A stretch of DNA of 9,320 bases, taken from NCBI GenBank assembly GCA_023393525.1, contig JAEWKZ010000117.1:1-9320 (forward strand). Direction: 5' to 3'. Positions 6,924 through 9,320 of this stretch are shown in pieces (the first letter of the stretch is position 1; each line of letters starts with the position of its first letter). Source of the DNA: Pseudomonadota bacterium. GTDB lineage: Bacteria > Desulfobacterota > Desulfovibrionia > Desulfovibrionales > Desulfomicrobiaceae. The notes beneath the pieces were generated by a model, which did not search any database, was not told the DNA's origin, and was given only the letters and a program-made list of their open reading frames with translations. The translations under genes and the position numbers were made by a program.

Positions 6924-6931
6924 CAAAAGTA
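6924..6931 (-). promoter_or_regulatory. Bacteroidetes -7 element for the M23 peptidase gene
   Basis: On the minus strand TACTTTTG matches TAnnTTTG exactly and ends only 5 nt before the peptidase ATG (first base at 6918). A TTTG lies 15 bp upstream (6947-6950), shorter than the usual 19-21 bp, so the -33 element is weak. Transcription would start at or next to the ATG, implying a leaderless or nearly leaderless mRNA. Confidence 0.5.
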
Positions 6932-6941
6932 CCCTCTCTTT

Positions 6942-7047
6942 GCCATCAAATCTTGATATCATGTAACTATCAGCAAAAAATAGCCAGATTTAAACATCCA
7001 TTAAGCCATCAAATTCAGTTTTCATACTCAAAACGAGGCTATCAGCA
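6942..7047. repeat. Two imperfect direct-repeat units (GCCATCAAAT ... CTATCAGCA)
   Basis: GCCATCAAAT occurs at 6942-6951 and 7005-7014, and CTATCAGCA at 6967-6975 and 7039-7047, in the same order and orientation. The intervals are 15 nt in the first unit and 24 nt in the second, so the two units look like a diverged duplication. The first unit overlaps the weak -33 region of the peptidase promoter. Confidence 0.6.
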
Positions 7048-7135
7048 GTATTTTAATCTCTATCTACTTTGAAAAGCAACAATTTACTAATGCATTCATT
7101 CAAAAGAGATACCCAAACAGAAGTTTTGAGTATGA
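7022..7135. repeat. 13-bp perfect inverted repeat, arms 88 nt apart
   Basis: TCATACTCAAAAC (7022-7034) is the exact reverse complement of GTTTTGAGTATGA (7123-7135). The pairing stops at both ends of the 13 bases. The left arm lies within the second direct-repeat unit. It could be a paired protein-binding site or part of a transfer origin; nothing in the window decides. Confidence 0.65.
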
Positions 7136-7220
7136 TTATGAAGTATAATAATTCTGTTTCGATTAATTATTCTGAAAACTAAGCCTGTTCTGATTCACTA
7201 AATCGTTAACAACAATTTAC
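7077..7220 (+). repeat. 11-bp direct repeat CAACAATTTAC
   Basis: CAACAATTTAC is found at 7077-7087 and again at 7210-7220, 133 bp apart. The second copy ends 5 bp before the -7 element of the DUF4099 promoter, overlapping where a regulator could act. Confidence 0.5.
7147..7171. repeat. AT-rich hairpin AATAATT / AATTATT
   Basis: AATAATT (7147-7153) and AATTATT (7165-7171) can pair with an 11-nt loop. AT-rich pairs of this length arise readily by chance, so this is noted as possible operator-like structure upstream of the DUF4099 promoter. Confidence 0.3.
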
Positions 7221-7225
7221 CACTA

Positions 7226-7233
7226 TAAATTTG
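7226..7233 (+). promoter_or_regulatory. Bacteroidetes -7 element for the DUF4099 operon
   Basis: TAAATTTG matches TAnnTTTG exactly and lies 31 bp before the ATG at 7265, giving a leader of about 25 nt. No TTTG is present 19-21 bp upstream (the bases there read around ATCGTT), so the promoter may be weak or activator-dependent. Confidence 0.55.
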
Positions 7234-7264
7234 TGCCCAGATTATAACGTAAACACAAAAATAT

Positions 7265-8026
7265 ATGAGTGAAACAACATTTTCAGAACAGGAGATGCCC
7301 TATGGGATTCTCCAACAGTTTGGTTTAACCGAAGAAATGATTACAGACCTGCCGGAACATGCCTTGAAAGGAATCTTTGCTGGCAGACGTTCGCCTGTAT
7401 TGCCAGTTAAAGTGACCAATGACCAAGGGGAAGTCATTACTTGCCGTACTCGCTTCTGTCTGATGAGAAACGAAGAGGATAAGGTGGATGTCATCTTCAT
7501 TCCTCAGTTAATCGAAACCGACTTATCCCAGTTCCCAGAAGACAAGCAGAAACTTTTGGAAGCTGGCCATGCCATTATTGAACCTATGACCACCTCAGAA
7601 GGTCGTGAAGTAATGGCCTTCCATCAGGTAGATTTTGAGACCGGACAGGTACTCTCCGTTCCTACTCCCGTCATCGGACGAAACTTGCAGCTCATCTGCG
7701 ATCACTTCCATTTGAGCAATGCAGAACTTTCATGCCTTAGCAATGGCAAGCCACTTACAGTGAGTATTGATGATGAACCTGTAACCATGGGAATCGATTT
7801 GGATGACCTTACAGGTGTCCGTGTTTCTAAGGGAGATGAACTACAATGGCGTTCACAGCCCAAAAAGGAATGGGAGAAATACAACTTCGGTATTTACGGT
7901 TGTTGGACTATGGACGATGATGGCAACCTGGACTATACACCCGAAGAGGAATATACCGATGAGATGTGGAATGAGCTCAACAAGAAGAGCGAATCACGCA
8001 AACAACAAGTAACACACAAAATGTAA
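7265..8026 (+). CDS. DUF4099 domain-containing conjugative-element protein
   Basis: A 253-aa cytoplasmic protein with no signal peptide or membrane segment. Residues about 7-88 match the DUF4099 pattern: 'YGILQQFGLTEEMITDLPEHALKGIFAGRRSPVLPVKV', then 'TRFCLMRNEEDKVDVIFIPQL'. Residues about 89-196 look like a DUF3945-type segment ('LLEAGHAII', 'AFHQVDFETGQVLSV', 'LSNGKPLTVSIDDEPV', 'GDELQW'). The C-terminal ~55 residues are acidic and polar ('CWTMDDDGNLDYTPEEEYTDEMW'). DUF4099 proteins are found in Bacteroidetes mobile elements near DNA topoisomerase and mobilization genes, and their biochemical role is unknown. It is the first gene of a plus-strand operon, with the next gene starting 6 bp downstream. 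The A-rich sequence just before the ATG suits a Bacteroidetes translation start. Confidence 0.8.
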   Translation: MSETTFSEQEMPYGILQQFGLTEEMITDLPEHALKGIFAGRRSPVLPVKVTNDQGEVITCRTRFCLMRNEEDKVDVIFIPQLIETDLSQFPEDKQKLLEAGHAIIEPMTTSEGREVMAFHQVDFETGQVLSVPTPVIGRNLQLICDHFHLSNAELSCLSNGKPLTVSIDDEPVTMGIDLDDLTGVRVSKGDELQWRSQPKKEWEKYNFGIYGCWTMDDDGNLDYTPEEEYTDEMWNELNKKSESRKQQVTHKM

Positions 8027-8032
8027 CGACAC

Positions 8033-8257
8033 ATGGCAAAAGAGAAATTCTACACTGAAGAAGAACTCGTCGAGAAAATGCAGAACGGCGAGTATGGTTG
8101 GCTTGATTATGTCAACCACCATTCAAAGGAGTGGAAAGATGATTACAAAAACTATTGTGAAAGCCGTGGCAAAGCCATCAACCATGACAGTGCAGCCGAG
8201 TTCGTGGAATTCAAGCAGGCACAACTGGAGACAGCAATGAAAGATGGTGACGCATAA
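8033..8257 (+). CDS. Small acidic conserved-type element protein, 74 aa
   Basis: A 74-residue cytoplasmic protein, mostly helical in character and rich in Glu, Lys, Tyr and Trp ('FYTEEELVEKMQNGEYGWLDYVNHHSKEWKDDYKNYCESRG'). It lies 6 bp after the DUF4099 gene and 14 bp before the next, so it belongs to the same transcript, and its reading frame matches the base composition of its neighbours. Small proteins in this position recur in Bacteroidales elements of this kind, but I know no function. No catalytic motif is visible. Confidence 0.7.
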   Translation: MAKEKFYTEEELVEKMQNGEYGWLDYVNHHSKEWKDDYKNYCESRGKAINHDSAAEFVEFKQAQLETAMKDGDA

Positions 8258-8271
8258 TCATTCCAAAGACT

Positions 8272-9320
8272 ATGTCAATCAGAAAAAATACAAACCCACG
8301 TTCGTTAGATCTGCAACCTGAGCTTCAGGACATCCTACTGAGAAATGGTATGCAAGCGCATATCCTTGCCAGTAGCAATGGCTTCCAATTGGTTGTTCAG
8401 GGACATGATTCCCCTGTACTCAACTATCCTATCAGCGAGAGGCAGTTGCAGGCATTGACCGACTGGGGAACCAATTCGGCCAACAAAAAAGCCTATAACA
8501 CATTCACGAATCTTGTAGCCAATGACTTCGATATGCCCAAGAACTTTGTTCATGCACGCAATGCCAATGGACGAGTAGCCATGGGCTTACATGGCTATCG
8601 TATTGGTGTAGATGAATATGGTCGAAATCCAATGCCATCTTTCCGTCAAGGCTGGAGAGCTATGGGAATGCATGGCCCTGTTCCATTCTTGGGATGGACA
8701 CCTCGCCAACAAGATGGTTTTCATCTGAGACGAATCAATGGAGGACTCTATTACCCAGTAGGTGCGCCAATGGTTCCAAATCGTCCTGATGGACGTATGA
8801 AACCAGGAGAACTTCAGAGCGGTAGTTACGGCTTTTATTGGAAAGGTCAACAACCCTCTGTAAAACAAGATGTTCTACAAGATTTACAGGCTGTAATCCA
8901 ACCTATTCAGGCTCGTCCAAGAACTACGCAACCAGCAGAATCTTATAAAGATGTCATTACATCACCTGTCTATTTCACCAATGAGAAATGGCAAGAAGTC
9001 TTGACTTCTCATGGTTTGATTATTGACCCGACAACCAAAACATTGACTGTTCAGTCAGCCAGTTCACCTGCCGACCTCCAATATGATTTGAAACCCGAAG
9101 AATTAAAGCTTCTAACAAGTAACTCGTTGAAGGAAGTACCGCTTGAACAGAGACTGGAAACCCTTAATGGTATCTTGAAAGAAGACTTTGCAGGTAGTAT
9201 CACCATGGATGTGCTCAATAGCAAGGAAAGCATCAACATTCCATTGACCGATAAAGCGAAAGCAGAAATCAATCAGCAGTTGGGACTTGACCAAGAACAG
9301 CAGCAGGTACAGATGATGGA
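8272..9320 (+). CDS. DUF3945-like conjugative-element protein, 3' end outside window
   Basis: An open frame of 349 codons from ATG 8272 runs off the window end without a stop; an in-frame TGA at 8248 bounds it upstream. Residues 1-110 contain 'VQGHDSPVLNYPISERQLQALTDWG', 'NKKAYNTFTNLVANDFDMPKNFVHARN' and 'GLHGYRIG'. Residues 110-192 are rich in Gly, Pro, Arg and aromatics and look flexible. A polar Gln/Pro linker follows (193-230). From residue 234 'YFTNEKWQEVLTSHGLIIDPTTKTLTVQ', then 'YDLKPEELKLLTSNSLKEVPLEQRLETLNGILKEDF', resemble DUF3945-type segments. There is no signal peptide. It follows the 74-aa gene by 14 bp. Proteins of this sort in Bacteroidales elements usually precede a topoisomerase gene. 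The whole length is translated without interruption, so it is real. Function unknown. Confidence 0.8.
   Translation, partial: MSIRKNTNPRSLDLQPELQDILLRNGMQAHILASSNGFQLVVQGHDSPVLNYPISERQLQALTDWGTNSANKKAYNTFTNLVANDFDMPKNFVHARNANGRVAMGLHGYRIGVDEYGRNPMPSFRQGWRAMGMHGPVPFLGWTPRQQDGFHLRRINGGLYYPVGAPMVPNRPDGRMKPGELQSGSYGFYWKGQQPSVKQDVLQDLQAVIQPIQARPRTTQPAESYKDVITSPVYFTNEKWQEVLTSHGLIIDPTTKTLTVQSASSPADLQYDLKPEELKLLTSNSLKEVPLEQRLETLNGILKEDFAGSITMDVLNSKESINIPLTDKAKAEINQQLGLDQEQQQVQMM

Larger units (their letters stand above)
6919..7264. other. 346-bp divergent intergenic region, repeat-rich
   Basis: No credible gene lies here; the only open frame, overlapping the antisense side of the peptidase signal sequence, has no family resemblance. 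It separates the minus-strand peptidase gene from the plus-strand DUF4099 gene and holds a promoter candidate at each end, a 13-bp inverted repeat, several 9-11 bp direct repeats and an AT-rich hairpin (listed separately). This density of short repeats suggests a control region or protein-binding site. Confidence 0.7.

Noticed and set aside
6866..7072. 68-codon plus-strand frame across the peptidase start and intergenic region
   Set aside because: It is antisense to the signal peptide and promoter of the peptidase gene, has no family resemblance and runs through the repeat units.
6919..7264. Origin of transfer
   Set aside because: Repeats are suggestive, but no relaxase gene is in the window and no known nic-site sequence was recognised, so it is not annotated as oriT.
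8587..8868. 93-codon minus-strand open frame
   Set aside because: It is opposite the uninterrupted plus-strand 349-codon frame that fits the operon; its composition is unlike a real protein.
1..9320. CRISPR array, tRNA, rRNA, insertion sequence or integration site
   Set aside because: No regular repeat-spacer series, cloverleaf, transposase or integrase reading frame was seen.

Overview
The window looks like part of an integrated conjugative element (conjugative transposon/ICE) of a Bacteroidales bacterium (Bacteroides, Prevotella or a relative). This rests on the Bacteroidetes-specific transfer proteins TraM, TraN and TraO in their usual order, a Bacteroides MobC-type coupling protein, DUF4099/DUF3945-type element proteins, and promoters of the Bacteroidetes form (TTTG, about 19 bp, TAnnTTTG) rather than the E. 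coli form. The DNA is moderately AT-rich. The genus cannot be fixed from the sequence.

Region 1 (1-5838, + strand) is the 3' part of a transfer operon: the end of traM, then traN, traO, a lipoprotein with a DUF1566-like C-terminus, a two-TM coiled-coil protein ending in an RNA-polymerase-alpha-CTD-like helical domain, and the VirD4-type coupling ATPase. Genes abut, overlap or lie within about 20 bp, so they are probably co-transcribed. TraM and TraN would form the periplasmic/outer-membrane part of the mating channel, TraO is a small exported partner, and the coupling ATPase would bring the relaxase-DNA complex to the channel. The lipoprotein and the membrane/alpha-CTD-like protein take the place after traO where CTnDOT-type elements carry traP and traQ. 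A 12-bp-stem hairpin follows the coupling-protein gene.

Region 2 (5839-7264) holds a 58-aa single-pass membrane protein with its own well-formed Bacteroidetes promoter. It converges, 5 bp apart, with a minus-strand secreted M23 (LytM-type) peptidase gene that probably helps open peptidoglycan for the conjugation machine. The peptidase's -7 element lies so close to its ATG that the mRNA may be leaderless. The 346-bp divergent intergenic region behind it carries a 13-bp perfect inverted repeat 88 nt apart and several 9-11 bp direct repeats, which suggests a regulatory or DNA-processing site.

Region 3 (7265-9320, + strand) is a second operon of element-accessory genes: a DUF4099 protein, a 74-aa acidic protein, and a DUF3945-like protein that runs off the window end. 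Proteins of this kind usually lie beside topoisomerase or DNA-processing genes in Bacteroidales elements. Their function is unknown.

No rRNA, tRNA, CRISPR array, insertion sequence, integrase, relaxase or antibiotic-resistance gene was seen. The best candidates for something under-described are the membrane-anchored alpha-CTD-like protein, the lipoprotein beside it, and the repeat-rich intergenic region.
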